A DNA stretch of 64,000 nt from an uncultured euryarchaeote (GTDB taxonomy: Archaea; Thermoplasmatota; Poseidoniia; Poseidoniales; Poseidoniaceae). A program made the position numbers and the translations under genes. Below are positions 35,104 through 45,400 of the stretch, one piece after another; within the stretch, counting starts at the first letter, position 1; each line of letters begins with the position of its first letter. Location: contig CALBIL010000044.1 in the NCBI GenBank assembly GCA_937892945.1, positions 1-64,000 of the forward strand, in the 5' to 3' direction. Below the pieces are notes generated by a model that made no database searches, was not told the origin of the DNA, and saw nothing but the letters and a program-made list of their open reading frames with translations.

Positions 35104-37916
35104 TAATTTTCACCTTCCATTTGTCGCTGTTCTTTCTTGAGCCAAGCACGGCCTGCAAGTCCAAGTTCAGCAAGTTGTTCGGGATCAGGTTCTGTGGCAG
35201 TTCGCCAGCCTTCCACTTGATCTTCCAATGGAATTGTAGGGTCAAAGCCGAACAAGACACCATTCACATAGGGGCTTGTATCTTCAGTTCGTTGACGTGC
35301 CTTGTCTCGAATTTTATGTTCTTGTGCTCGAGCAACTAACTTTGGTTGCATCGAACTGAACGAAAGTGTCGGCGAAGGTAGGTCGGTTGGGTCGTCATAT
35401 TCAGACGCCTTGAGAGCCTTCTCAATTCCCTTGAATACAACGTCAGGCGTGAGTGGTAAAGTACGGAGACGGATTCCAATCGCATCGTAAACAGCATTGA
35501 CTACCGCAGGGAGTATTGGGAGGAGAGGGCCTTCACCCGCTTCCTTAGCACCGAATGGACCTTCGGGGTCGCATGATTCAATGATGATTGGTTCGACATG
35601 CGGCATTTCATGGACAGATGGGATTTTGTAATCAAGAAGATTCGCATTTTGCAGATGGCCGGTTCGGCCATACACCATCTTTTCAGAGAGAACTTGGCCA
35701 AGACCCATGTGGCAAGAACCAATGATTTGGCCTTTGACTGCCAAAGGATTGAGGGCCTTTCCGCAATCGTGTGCCGCCCATACATTGGTGCACTTAATCA
35801 TTCCAGTTTCAATGTCGACATCGACTTCTGCAACATAGGCTGAAAACGAATAAGCTGGAGCTAAACCTGCTGCTGCTCCTTTGTGAACTCCACCCATTGG
35901 CGGTGAACGATAAGCACCACTTGCAATCAATGCACCTTTGTCTTCTTGTGCTTTGTGAAGGGCTTTGAGGTATGAGACACCAATTGCAGGGTCGTGTTTG
36001 TAGTAAATACGGCGATCGTTCAAGATTAAATTATTCGGATGATAACCAAGAATCTCCCATGCAGCATTGAGAAGTTGTTCACGGATTTCGAGCGCTGCAC
36101 GTATGGCCGCATTCGCATTCATGAAGGTAACACGGCTCGAGTATGACCCCAAATCAACCGGTGATGTGTCACTTTCGTGACTTCGCACGTGAATCATTTC
36201 AATCGGGAGTGCGAGGACTTCTGAAACAACCTGAGCAACTGCAGTTGTCGAACCTTGGCCAATATCAGCAGCACCGGTGTGCACCGTTACGCCACCATCC
36301 ATGTCGACTTGCATGTGAACCGTTGCGTGCGGAAATCGGTTTGGATCCCAATGAATTGGTAGGCCTGAACCGGAGATGAAGAAACCACATCCAATACCAA
36401 TTCCCTTACCGAGAGGCATTTTACGGAACTTTTCATCCCAGTTCGAGCCTTCTCGAACCTTTTCCAGAGCTTCACGCATACCGTTTGAAGTAATTCTGAA
36501 TCCACTGATGGTTCGGCTGTGAGGTGGAAGAAGGTTTGCTAATCGCAAATCAATCGGGTCAACTTGCATGGTTTCCGCCATTTCATCCAGCCCTACTTCA
36601 ACAGCACAGCGTGTGTTCACTGCTCCGTGGCCACGCATGGCACCTGAGGCTGGCTTATTTGTCCAGACTCGAGCCCCTGTATAGTGGAACGAACCCAATT
36701 CATAGGGCGCTGTTGCTAAAACTCCGTTGTAATACGATGTGACGTGACCAAACGATGCAAAACCACCACCATCAATGAGTGCATCGATATCAAAGCCTGA
36801 AATCCGTGCATCTTCATCAGCAGTCATTTTGACTTCAATGTGGCTTGGATGACGTCCTCGGTTAATCCAATATACTTCTTCTCGGTCAAAGGTAATCCGA
36901 ACAGGCCGGCCTGATTTCCGTGATAAAATCGCTGCACACATCTCGTGGGGGAACGGGTCGGATTTACCACCAAAGCCACCGCCAACAAAGGTACGTATGA
37001 CATTGATTTGGTGCATAGGGACATCGAGTACTGTCGAAAGAGCGCGGTGTGTATAATGAGGCACTTGCTGAGGCGTATAGAGTTGTAATCGCCCGTTCGG
37101 GTCCCAGTGAGCAACCACTGCATGCGGTTCGGTGAAACCGTGATGTACACCGGCCATACTCCATTTCCCATGGGATTCAGCGTGTGGTTTTTCGACCAAT
37201 GAACGGTCTCCGAATTCTTGGAATACTCTCTTTTGGACATTGGTTTTTGCCAAGTGGTACTTCCCTCTCCAGTGAATTGGTTCATCTGCATCTTCGAGCC
37301 CCTTTTTAGGGTCAAATACCGGCTCAAGAAGTTCCCATTCGACGTCAAAGAGATTGAGCGCTTCCAGAGCGGTCGCTTCATCAATTGCAGCAACGCATGC
37401 AACCAAATCTCCAACGTGACGGACCTTCTCAACAGACATAGCATGCTCGTCTTTTGTCACCGGAAGCACACCGAAACGGTGAGGTGCGTCCGCACCTGTT
37501 GCTACGGCAAGAACGCCTGGAAGTGCTTCGACACGTGAGGTGTCAATCGACTTTATTCTGGCATAATGATGAGGTGAACGCAAAATTTTGCCGATCACTT
37601 CATTCGGTAGACGGACGTCATCTCCGTACCATGCCTGGCCCGTTACTTTTGCATTTGAATCAACCAAAGGCATTTCACGGCCAACACTGGTACCGGTTCG
37701 AACACGGTCGTGAATATGAGAGCCTGCTGGTTGCGGCTCTTTACCGCCAACGGATTCCGGGATGAAATCAAGATCTCGAGTTGACATCGTTGGTTTTGAA
37801 CCTCCTGAACCTGGTGGAGGGAACGCTTGCTTTCCTGCAACGCGCTTGCCATCTTTACGGGTAGTTTGGCCGGGGCCACCTGGCTGTTGACGGTATCCTT
37901 CTGACATGGAAATCAC
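35103..37916 (-). CDS. Molybdenum hydroxylase large (Mo-binding) subunit
   Basis: 937 residues, longer than the roughly 770 of most XDH-family large subunits because of about 85 Gly/Pro/Gln-rich N-terminal residues and a 90-residue C-terminal extension. Core motifs: the hammerhead domain begins near G-x-A-W-Y-G-D-D, then the Moco-binding F-V-G-G-G-F-G-G-K, G-A-M-R-G-H-G, G-A-A-D-I-G-Q-G, and the active-site loop G-A-K-E-A-G-E-G with the catalytic Glu795. It overlaps the small-subunit gene by 4 nt. The family hydroxylates or reduces aromatic and purine substrates or oxidises CO; CoxL's A-Y-x-C-S-F-R loop is absent, so CO oxidation is unlikely. Confidence 0.93.
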   Translation of the reverse strand: MISMSEGYRQQPGGPGQTTRKDGKRVAGKQAFPPPGSGGSKPTMSTRDLDFIPESVGGKEPQPAGSHIHDRVRTGTSVGREMPLVDSNAKVTGQAWYGDDVRLPNEVIGKILRSPHHYARIKSIDTSRVEALPGVLAVATGADAPHRFGVLPVTKDEHAMSVEKVRHVGDLVACVAAIDEATALEALNLFDVEWELLEPVFDPKKGLEDADEPIHWRGKYHLAKTNVQKRVFQEFGDRSLVEKPHAESHGKWSMAGVHHGFTEPHAVVAHWDPNGRLQLYTPQQVPHYTHRALSTVLDVPMHQINVIRTFVGGGFGGKSDPFPHEMCAAILSRKSGRPVRITFDREEVYWINRGRHPSHIEVKMTADEDARISGFDIDALIDGGGFASFGHVTSYYNGVLATAPYELGSFHYTGARVWTNKPASGAMRGHGAVNTRCAVEVGLDEMAETMQVDPIDLRLANLLPPHSRTISGFRITSNGMREALEKVREGSNWDEKFRKMPLGKGIGIGCGFFISGSGLPIHWDPNRFPHATVHMQVDMDGGVTVHTGAADIGQGSTTAVAQVVSEVLALPIEMIHVRSHESDTSPVDLGSYSSRVTFMNANAAIRAALEIREQLLNAAWEILGYHPNNLILNDRRIYYKHDPAIGVSYLKALHKAQEDKGALIASGAYRSPPMGGVHKGAAAGLAPAYSFSAYVAEVDVDIETGMIKCTNVWAAHDCGKALNPLAVKGQIIGSCHMGLGQVLSEKMVYGRTGHLQNANLLDYKIPSVHEMPHVEPIIIESCDPEGPFGAKEAGEGPLLPILPAVVNAVYDAIGIRLRTLPLTPDVVFKGIEKALKASEYDDPTDLPSPTLSFSSMQPKLVARAQEHKIRDKARQRTEDTSPYVNGVLFGFDPTIPLEDQVEGWRTATEPDPEQLAELGLAGRAWLKKEQRQMEGEN

Positions 37917-38515
37917 CGTGCATGGCCTGGAGGCATATTGGGTTCTTCTGGCCCATCTGGATGTGGGTCTGGGTGCGCATCGCTTGCCGGAGCAGCCGCT
38001 TCGACTTCTCCACGATGAATCGCCGCAGCACCTTGAATAGATTCAATAATTTGTTGATAACCGGTACAACGGCAAAGATTGCCGTCGATTGCGCAAGCGA
38101 TTTCTTGGTCCGTCGGCGTATTGTTTTCATTCAACAACGCTTGAGCACTGATTAAGAAACCTGGCGTACAAAAGCCACATTGTGAACCGCCATACTCTGC
38201 AAAACAAGATTGGATTGGTGCCAAGTGGGCGCCATCTGCTAAACCTTCGACCGTTGTAATCGCTGTGCCTTCGACTTGACCTGCTAAACAGAGACAAGAA
38301 AGGCGAGGTGCTCCATCAATCATCACGGTACAACAACCGCATGTACCAAGGTCGCATCCACGTTTTACGCCCAGAGTTCCAACTTTGTCGCGGAGCACAT
38401 CCAGAAGGATTGCATTCGAGGGGGCTAAGACTTCAACAGGCCTGCCATTCACCTCCGCAGACCAGATATTCTGAGCTGGAGAAGGGATCATTTCGATGTG
38501 TTCGCTGCCTACCAT
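37913..38515 (-). CDS. Molybdenum hydroxylase [2Fe-2S] small subunit
   Basis: 200 residues from the ATG at 38515. Plant-type ferredoxin cluster: Cys54, Cys59, Cys62 and Cys74 (G-C-D-L-G-T-C-G-C-C). The second cluster in the four-helix domain: Cys113, Cys116, Cys148 and Cys150 (C-G-F-C-T-P-G-F and C-R-C-T-G-Y). Electrons pass from molybdenum through both clusters to FAD. The family ends near residue 170; here a further Ala/Pro/His/Asp-rich tail follows. First gene of the operon, 4-nt overlap with the large subunit. Confidence 0.94.
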   Translation of the reverse strand: MVGSEHIEMIPSPAQNIWSAEVNGRPVEVLAPSNAILLDVLRDKVGTLGVKRGCDLGTCGCCTVMIDGAPRLSCLCLAGQVEGTAITTVEGLADGAHLAPIQSCFAEYGGSQCGFCTPGFLISAQALLNENNTPTDQEIACAIDGNLCRCTGYQQIIESIQGAAAIHRGEVEAAAPASDAHPDPHPDGPEEPNMPPGHAR

Positions 38516-38602
38516 AATCAGTCGCCAAAGGCGAGGTAGTGGACCCCGCATATCAACCTAGGGTATGCTCTTGGTTGGGAGAGTACAACCTCCCGACTGT
38601 GT

Positions 38603-40204
38603 TCAACTCTGGGCTGGCATTCTTTTCTTGACGGAATCAACATCATCTTTGCCCGCAGGAGGGTCAATCCAATCTTCATCTCCTGGTAAAATAAGTCCTT
38701 CACCAAGCCCAACTAAGCGTCCAGCAAGATGTCGTTGCCGATGAACTAATTCGTCCCAATTGTGCTCATCCACTTTCCATGCCTTCCAACGTTTAATTTG
38801 TCGCGATTTGACCACTAAACGGGCGTATAATCTCAAATGGAGTTTGGCTGATGTCGGCCACCACATGAACAGAATCACAAATACCAAAACCGATGGCAAA
38901 CGGGTGAGGAGGGCTAACAACCAATGGAGTTGCAAGAATTCGTTAACGGAGCTCCCCTCGGCAAGGAGCAACCAAGTGATTGTTCCAGAACTAATAATCC
39001 ACCAAAGTGGAAAGAAAACAATCGCTGAAACTACTTTGAGTGTGCCTATGATGGATTGATCAGCACCCCGTTTTTTCATAACAGATACTGCAAGAGCGTT
39101 GGCACGATACGGTACGAGATTCCCAAAAACAGCACTCCAGGTAATGAGTCCAAGCATCCAAACCGCAGACCAAGACCATGAGATCAATAATTTCATCGAG
39201 GCCCATCGAGTGAGACGGTCTGGACGTGCGTCGACATCGAGTGGAGTCAAATTTCGTTGTTCAAGTTGCTCAAAATGAGATTCACAGTCTTCGACGAGTT
39301 TCGATGTTGAAGTGGGTTCGGTCTTCGCAAAATATTCCCAACCTGCACGGATTCGTCTTGCACCCATGACTGATTCAGCATATGTAGGTTTGATCAGTTT
39401 GCCACCGGATTGACGAGTTTTCTCAGCATAAGCCAAACTTCGACTTTTCCAGATGAGTGTTCGCTCTCTCCATGTCGTTTTGGAGAGGCTGGCACGTTTC
39501 AATTCGATACCAATTGTATCTGTAACAGAAGTAACCCATGCACGGTCAAGACGGTCTTGTTCCTCTTCATTTTCAATCAGTTCGGGAGCGGCATCAAATT
39601 GCATGACGCGTTCGACAACAACAGCAGCCCGTTCTCGAAAGGTTTGAGATTCTGAATAATGAAGCCCAATTGGAACTAATTGAGGCAAAGGTTTGCCACT
39701 CAATTGAGCTTTTCTACGTGCTGCAAGAAGGATTCGTGCAGCACCTGAGCGCGCACGCTTCACGGATGAATCAGTATGCGTTGTCCCTTCAGGGAAAATA
39801 ATCAAACGCCCACCGTTTGCAACAACTGAAGCGACGCTATCCAATTGCTTTGTATTTCGGTCTTTTGCCCCGTGTTGGTCTGAACTGTCTTGAGAGCGTT
39901 CGATTGGAACCGCACCTGCACTGCGAATCATTCGCCCTAAAATTGGTATCTTGAACAGTGTGTGTTTGGCAATCATCAAAAGTTTACCGGGAAGGGATGC
40001 ATGCATGAGCATTGGGTCAATCAATCCACTCGGGTGCCAAGAAATGAAAATGACTCCCCCTTCTGGCGGTATATTTTCATCATCAACGATATTGATTTCA
40101 CGAAACCAAATACTCACTAATGACCTTGAAAATCGACGAACTAAACGATAAATTCGATTGGTTCGAGGGTGGCCGGGACCTGTCGGGTCTTTTGGCCAGC
40201 GCAT
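38603..40204 (-). CDS. PlsC-like glycerolipid acyltransferase
   Basis: 533 residues. Acyltransferase motif I is a H-P-S-G-L-I-D (His57-Asp63, the HX5D variant seen in some GPAT/AGPAT proteins). Motif III is F-P-E-G-T-T-H (137-143), and V-P-I-G-L at about 181-185 is motif IV. C-terminally there are three to four membrane helices (about 345-470). Such enzymes esterify glycerol phosphate or lyso-lipids with fatty acyl groups, unexpected for classical ether-lipid archaea. Marine Group II genomes have been reported to carry bacterial-type plsC genes (recalled knowledge). The actual acyl donor and acceptor are unknown. No ribosome site; start taken as the ATG at 40204. Confidence 0.83.
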   Translation of the reverse strand: MRWPKDPTGPGHPRTNRIYRLVRRFSRSLVSIWFREINIVDDENIPPEGGVIFISWHPSGLIDPMLMHASLPGKLLMIAKHTLFKIPILGRMIRSAGAVPIERSQDSSDQHGAKDRNTKQLDSVASVVANGGRLIIFPEGTTHTDSSVKRARSGAARILLAARRKAQLSGKPLPQLVPIGLHYSESQTFRERAAVVVERVMQFDAAPELIENEEEQDRLDRAWVTSVTDTIGIELKRASLSKTTWRERTLIWKSRSLAYAEKTRQSGGKLIKPTYAESVMGARRIRAGWEYFAKTEPTSTSKLVEDCESHFEQLEQRNLTPLDVDARPDRLTRWASMKLLISWSWSAVWMLGLITWSAVFGNLVPYRANALAVSVMKKRGADQSIIGTLKVVSAIVFFPLWWIISSGTITWLLLAEGSSVNEFLQLHWLLALLTRLPSVLVFVILFMWWPTSAKLHLRLYARLVVKSRQIKRWKAWKVDEHNWDELVHRQRHLAGRLVGLGEGLILPGDEDWIDPPAGKDDVDSVKKRMPAQS

Positions 40205-40297
40205 ACATCAAGCGATGTGTTCTGGCTTTTGAGTTCATCTCCGGAATAAGAAGAAAATGAGCGATTCGGGTTTTGACATATTCCGAATCTACTGATG

Positions 40298-42298
40298 TTA
40301 TGATTTGGTCTCTTTCACTTCAACGAGAATGGCATCGGAACTACCCGCAGTTGTGTCATCATCACGCAATGTATTGAAATCAATTCCTGCAAGAGTACCC
40401 TCTTCTTTATCGGAAATGAAATTAACAACAAAGAGAACGAGGATGAAAAGAACAATGAATGCCCCAAGTCCCATAAACATCGTAGTCGAAGACATCCCAG
40501 TGGCTTGCGTTTTCGCTTCAAAGGCTGAATCAGTATCCATCAGCATGATGTTTACAGAGATCAATGGAGACGAGGTGTGCCCACCAGTATCGTTGGCTTT
40601 GATACCACGAAGTGAGATGGTATGGTTCCCTTCAATATCGATTCCTGGCAAGTGTTCGAGTTGGTGGATGATGTCAATAGCCGTCAAGGTACCACTGGTA
40701 TCTCCGTGGTCGAAGCTGTGAATATTTGACCAGTCGTCTCGCAAATGATTGCTGCGCCATTGGATGGTATCAACATCACCAAGTGCAGCATACGACAAAG
40801 AATCTTCAGGGGACATATGGATACGGTTGTCATTGCCATTTTCAGTCATCAGTGAAACATCTAATGATGAATCAAATGCATAATCCCGCTCTGCTGCTTC
40901 ATAAACAGCATCAAGTGCTCGGACTTCTCCGTGACCGTAGACGTTGTTTTGACGGTTTTTAGGAATTAAATCTTCCACACAAGGTTCGTTTGCAGCCATG
41001 TACACACACAAGCGATAGGTTGCAGTTTCTTGCATGATATTTTTGATGTCAAAAGGTGAAAGGTCAGGATTGGCTTGGAACATCAACGCTGCAACACCTG
41101 CTGCACCTGGAGTCGCCATTGAGGTACCTGACATGGCAGTGTATTGGTCTCCAGAATTGAAGGCTACAGACATGACATTGCTGCCAACATAGGCAATATT
41201 TGGTTTAACTCGACCTTCCTCTGTTGGGCCTTGACTTGAATAGACAGCAATAGCTGAATTCTTGTCCAATGCTCCGACAGTGATGGCATCTTCTGCCGAG
41301 CCTGGCGTTCCAATTTGAGCCGAAACTGCGTTGTTCCCTGCTGCGATGAAGATTGCAATTCCAGCAGCCATCATTTCATTCGCGTAGCGATTAACACTGT
41401 CATCATCAGAAGAAGTCCACTCAGCAAGACCTGGGCCACCAAGACTCATCGAAGCACCACGGATGTTGAATTTGTAACGATTTTCAACCGTCCACTCCAT
41501 TCCAGCCATCACAGTAGCAAAGGAGCCCGAACCTCCAGCATCGAGGACTTTCACACCAACAAGGAAGGCTTGTGGTGCCATACCAACATGCTCATAATTT
41601 GGAGCACCCGTACCGGCAGTTGTACCTGCACAGTGTGAACCGTGTCCTTGGTCATCATATGGGAACACTTCAGTTCCGTTGGTAAGAGTTGGGTTGTTCA
41701 CTGGGTCATAGAAGGCGATAACCTTGGGGTCATTGGTCGAATTGTCATCATCAAGGTCATCAAGACTTGCGTGAGAACCGTCGATTCCAGTATCGATAAT
41801 AGCGACTGCTGAACCTGCCCCATCGTATCCAGTATCAGCCCAAACGGTATCGACGCCATGAAGAACAGCTGCGTCGCCGTTGTTAACGGAGAGAATACCG
41901 TCCAATTCAAGCATGACGACACCAGGAAGACGAGAAGTGTCGAGAATGTATTCAACTGGAACTCGACCTGCTAAAGCATCAATCCCTTCCAAAGTCCATT
42001 GATGTTGAAAATCAACTTCGCGTTCGAGTAAGGCGATTTCTTCTGCACCTGGCGTATGGTCAAAGTCGATAATGAGTGGAAGAGTGTTGTCTTCATCGAG
42101 GAAAAGAGGGCTGTCTTTGTGAACTTCAATCATGTCACCGATTCCATTACCGTTTCGATCGAGTGTTGTTTCAATCCACCAGTCTTCTTGTTCAATGGCA
42201 TCCTGTTCAACGGAGACCGGTACGGCCATAGCCAAAGTTGGAAGAACCATAATGCCCAAACAGAGCAAAGTAATTATTTTTCGTGATGCAAACATCAT
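40298..42298 (-). CDS. Secreted subtilisin-like protease, membrane-anchored
   Basis: 666 residues: signal peptide (about 7-25), a short Ca-type loop D-R-N-G-N-G-I-G-D-x-x-E (47-58), an inhibitor-like propeptide, then an S8 domain with catalytic Asp169 (I-I-D-T-G-I-D), His219 (G-H-G-S-H), oxyanion Asn322 and Ser393 (G-T-S-M-A-T-P). A beta domain follows, then a C-terminal membrane helix (about 607-628) and an acidic cytosolic tail. It would degrade proteins at the cell surface, in line with protein-scavenging marine archaea. The second ATG at 42295 has better spacing from GGTGA than the first at 42298. Confidence 0.93.
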   Translation of the reverse strand: MMFASRKIITLLCLGIMVLPTLAMAVPVSVEQDAIEQEDWWIETTLDRNGNGIGDMIEVHKDSPLFLDEDNTLPLIIDFDHTPGAEEIALLEREVDFQHQWTLEGIDALAGRVPVEYILDTSRLPGVVMLELDGILSVNNGDAAVLHGVDTVWADTGYDGAGSAVAIIDTGIDGSHASLDDLDDDNSTNDPKVIAFYDPVNNPTLTNGTEVFPYDDQGHGSHCAGTTAGTGAPNYEHVGMAPQAFLVGVKVLDAGGSGSFATVMAGMEWTVENRYKFNIRGASMSLGGPGLAEWTSSDDDSVNRYANEMMAAGIAIFIAAGNNAVSAQIGTPGSAEDAITVGALDKNSAIAVYSSQGPTEEGRVKPNIAYVGSNVMSVAFNSGDQYTAMSGTSMATPGAAGVAALMFQANPDLSPFDIKNIMQETATYRLCVYMAANEPCVEDLIPKNRQNNVYGHGEVRALDAVYEAAERDYAFDSSLDVSLMTENGNDNRIHMSPEDSLSYAALGDVDTIQWRSNHLRDDWSNIHSFDHGDTSGTLTAIDIIHQLEHLPGIDIEGNHTISLRGIKANDTGGHTSSPLISVNIMLMDTDSAFEAKTQATGMSSTTMFMGLGAFIVLFILVLFVVNFISDKEEGTLAGIDFNTLRDDDTTAGSSDAILVEVKETKS

Positions 42299-42453
42299 TT
42301 CACCAAATCAGTCCAACCATCCCCGACTTTTGAACCCATTGAAATAAAGTGTAAAGGAAATTGAACAACGAAATCGTATTCAAGAGTATACATCTCATCT
42401 CAAATGACGGGTCAATCATTAAAGCCTAATAGGAAATAGTTCGTTTGATTGTT

Positions 42454-45400
42454 ATGGCAGCACCAAGGCGTTCGGCACCTCGAAGAATGAATGTTCCAAC
42501 CCAAGGCTTGTTGGCCAAATCCAGCCAAAAAGCCCCTTCGAGTGCGATTTATGTCGATTCAGAACAAATCGAAATGCCAATGATGGTTCGGCCACCTGGT
42601 GAATCGATTTCTGAAGCAAATCGTTCACTGATGAAGTTTTCACAACTGATTATGATGTGTATTGCTTTAGCAGCGATATGGGGCGGTTTATTCCAAATTG
42701 CATTTGCCGAAGATGCAACAAATGATGATTTCTTAATATTGTTCGTTGGTGGATTTTTATCTGCGAGTATTGCCATTGGATGGATTTATGCTCAGAGTAA
42801 AAAGAATGATTTTGTCCTGTATGAAGTGCAAGACTACATGCTCGGCATAGGATTCTTTTTCGCAACGATTGGAACGATTTGGGGTTCGCGCTTTTTAATT
42901 GGTTTTGTCACTGGGCAAGGATGGACTGACCTCTTTGGCGATGCTGAACACTTCAATGCTGGGGGCTGGACCGATTTTGTTACCGGTGAATTTGTAGAAT
43001 GGCACCCAAATGCAAAGGGAATCTATGTTCAAACTGCAGCCATGTTGGCATTGATATTCGCTGAAGTTCAACTCTTGAAGCGCTTCAAAGGTGCAACTGG
43101 CTTCGGCCGTGCTGTTGCTGCATATGCGCCGATATTAGTCTTGGTTGCAGCCGGAATGGGCCCTTGGATGACATGGACAGAAAATACGATTTCATACGAA
43201 ATGGGACTCTCCCTCATACTACTGTGTTTTGCTGCTATGGAAATGGCACTGCGCTCAAATAAGGCACTGAATTTTGTAGTTGTGGCAGTGGTCTCTGGAC
43301 TCACTCCAATTCTCTTTGAAGTGTTCAACACAGGTGCCGATACCGACGGCGCAGGTGGCGCAATGTCTTTGCTGATTTTTATTATCGCTATCCAAGGTTA
43401 TTACGCCTCTCGACAGGAACTTCGTTCGGAATTAATACAAAAAGCATCAATTGTACTGGTTGGAGAAATCGTACTCGCCATGTATATTGCACGTATTGAA
43501 GGATTGAACCTCCATCTTGGTCCAATCAAATCATCTGAGTTAGGAATTGATCACATCTTTGGATTAAGTGTCGCTCTTTGGATTGCTGTATTGATATTCT
43601 ATTTTCCAGCAGTTCAACAGCGTCGAGTACCATGGATGCCAATTGGATTAGCGGCTGCCTTAGTGATGTTGCCAAATGAGGGGAGTACATTACCGTGGAT
43701 TATCACACTCTTGATGATACCTTACATGCTCTTTTTTGCCAAAGCAACACGACGTTGGGTTGCAGATTTCACAGTTGCTGCTTTAGCAGCATCTTACTTT
43801 TTGACGGATGTATTTGCAAATATAAACGAAATTCCACTTCGAGAAACATTTGGTTTTGATGGCATGCAGGTGCTCATTCCTCTCGCGTTATTTGGCATAT
43901 CCGAATTCGCTCGACAGAAGGACAAAATCTCTGGTTGGACACACCTCGCTATGCTTGCCTCGATTGTTCTTTCACGAACAATTCTGCAAGCAGAAGACTG
44001 GTTTATGCCGTGGATTTTCATTGGCTACATGCTTTACCTTGCCCAGAACTCTTTCAGTCGCTTGACAACTGAAAGTTCGTGGGAAAAGAAGATGCAGGCC
44101 ACAATGGTAGCTTTAATTGCGAACGCCTCAATGGTTCTTCTTGCTGTACTCGATCGATTCGATCTTCCCGAATTCTTGGGAACATTGGAAATATTACCTG
44201 AATATTTCAATTATCAAATTTTCATCTTGGGTGCAGTGAGTTATTGGATGCTTTATCCTGCTCGCAATATTGAATTGGATTTGGGGTTATTATTCAACTG
44301 GACCAAGCGATTTGCGGCTCAGGCCCCAGTTTACAATCCTAACACACATTCGTGGAACGCTCAAAACAGTGTTGGGATACAAGAAGACGGTGACTGGGTC
44401 AAGAAGAACAGTTGGAGTCAATTAACTCGGTTATCTCTCCTTATTCCATTTTTCATGATGAGTTTTAGTCTCATCACAATGGTAAATCCATGGGGTGCTG
44501 AATTCGATTCGATGGGCACTGAATCATTTGCAAGTGAACCGTGGATCTTGCTTCTCCTCGTCCCAGTGACTGCTTTGGTTCTTGAAATTAAAAATATGGA
44601 CATCATCTCCTCTACTGTTCGTTCTGCAGGGGTATGGGTTTTGTTCACAATCGCATTACCTATCGGTGTCGCATTCTCTATGATTCGCGAGAAAATGCAA
44701 ACGCATGTCGATTATATTGACACTCGTATCCTTCCAGTCGCTCTTCTTCTCGATGTCATACTTTTGAGCGCCCCGCTTTATGTCAATTGGCTCATCACCA
44801 AACGCGGGATAGATGATGACCATCTTTCGGTGAATGCAGATGCTTGGGCAATGTTTGGGCTCGTAGGTTTGGCATGCCTTGACAACTCAGGTGGATTGTT
44901 GTTGATTTCGATGCTTGGATTAATCACCGTTCGATGCGTTCAACATCGCCACATATGGCCATTGATGGTTTCTCCAATTGCATTCTTCTTACTCAACGAC
45001 CATTGGCTGGAATCAGCTGGAATCTCGAGATTTATGATCGAAGCAATCGATTCTACCAACTATGATTTTGCAGAATTTGGATTCCTCTCTCTCACCCGAT
45101 TGGGTGGTATTCTCATCACTTTGCAAATGACGTATGCCCTCATCATGGATAATAAATTCGTTAAACTAAGCGAGAAGGGACGTGAAATGTTACCTTGGTA
45201 TGGTGTATGGGGTTGGGCTCTTGTCGGCGTACTTGCTGCAACTTCAAGCGTTGGTTGGATTCCAGCAATCATGTGTGCTTACCTCATTATCAATTCATGG
45301 ACATCAGGCAATGTCGAAACAATTCCTGTACTTCATCTGGGATTAGCAATCAGCCTTCTTATTGGTATGGGAGTTGAAGAGACATTCGATACAATCGAGC

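Noticed and set aside
36824-37444. Open frame of 206 codons on the minus strand
   Set aside because: It overlaps the molybdenum hydroxylase large-subunit gene in another frame; that gene's motifs are unmistakable.
35103-37916. Aerobic CO dehydrogenase large subunit
   Set aside because: The CoxL active-site loop with its copper-binding cysteine was not found, and the FAD subunit is of the HcrB type.
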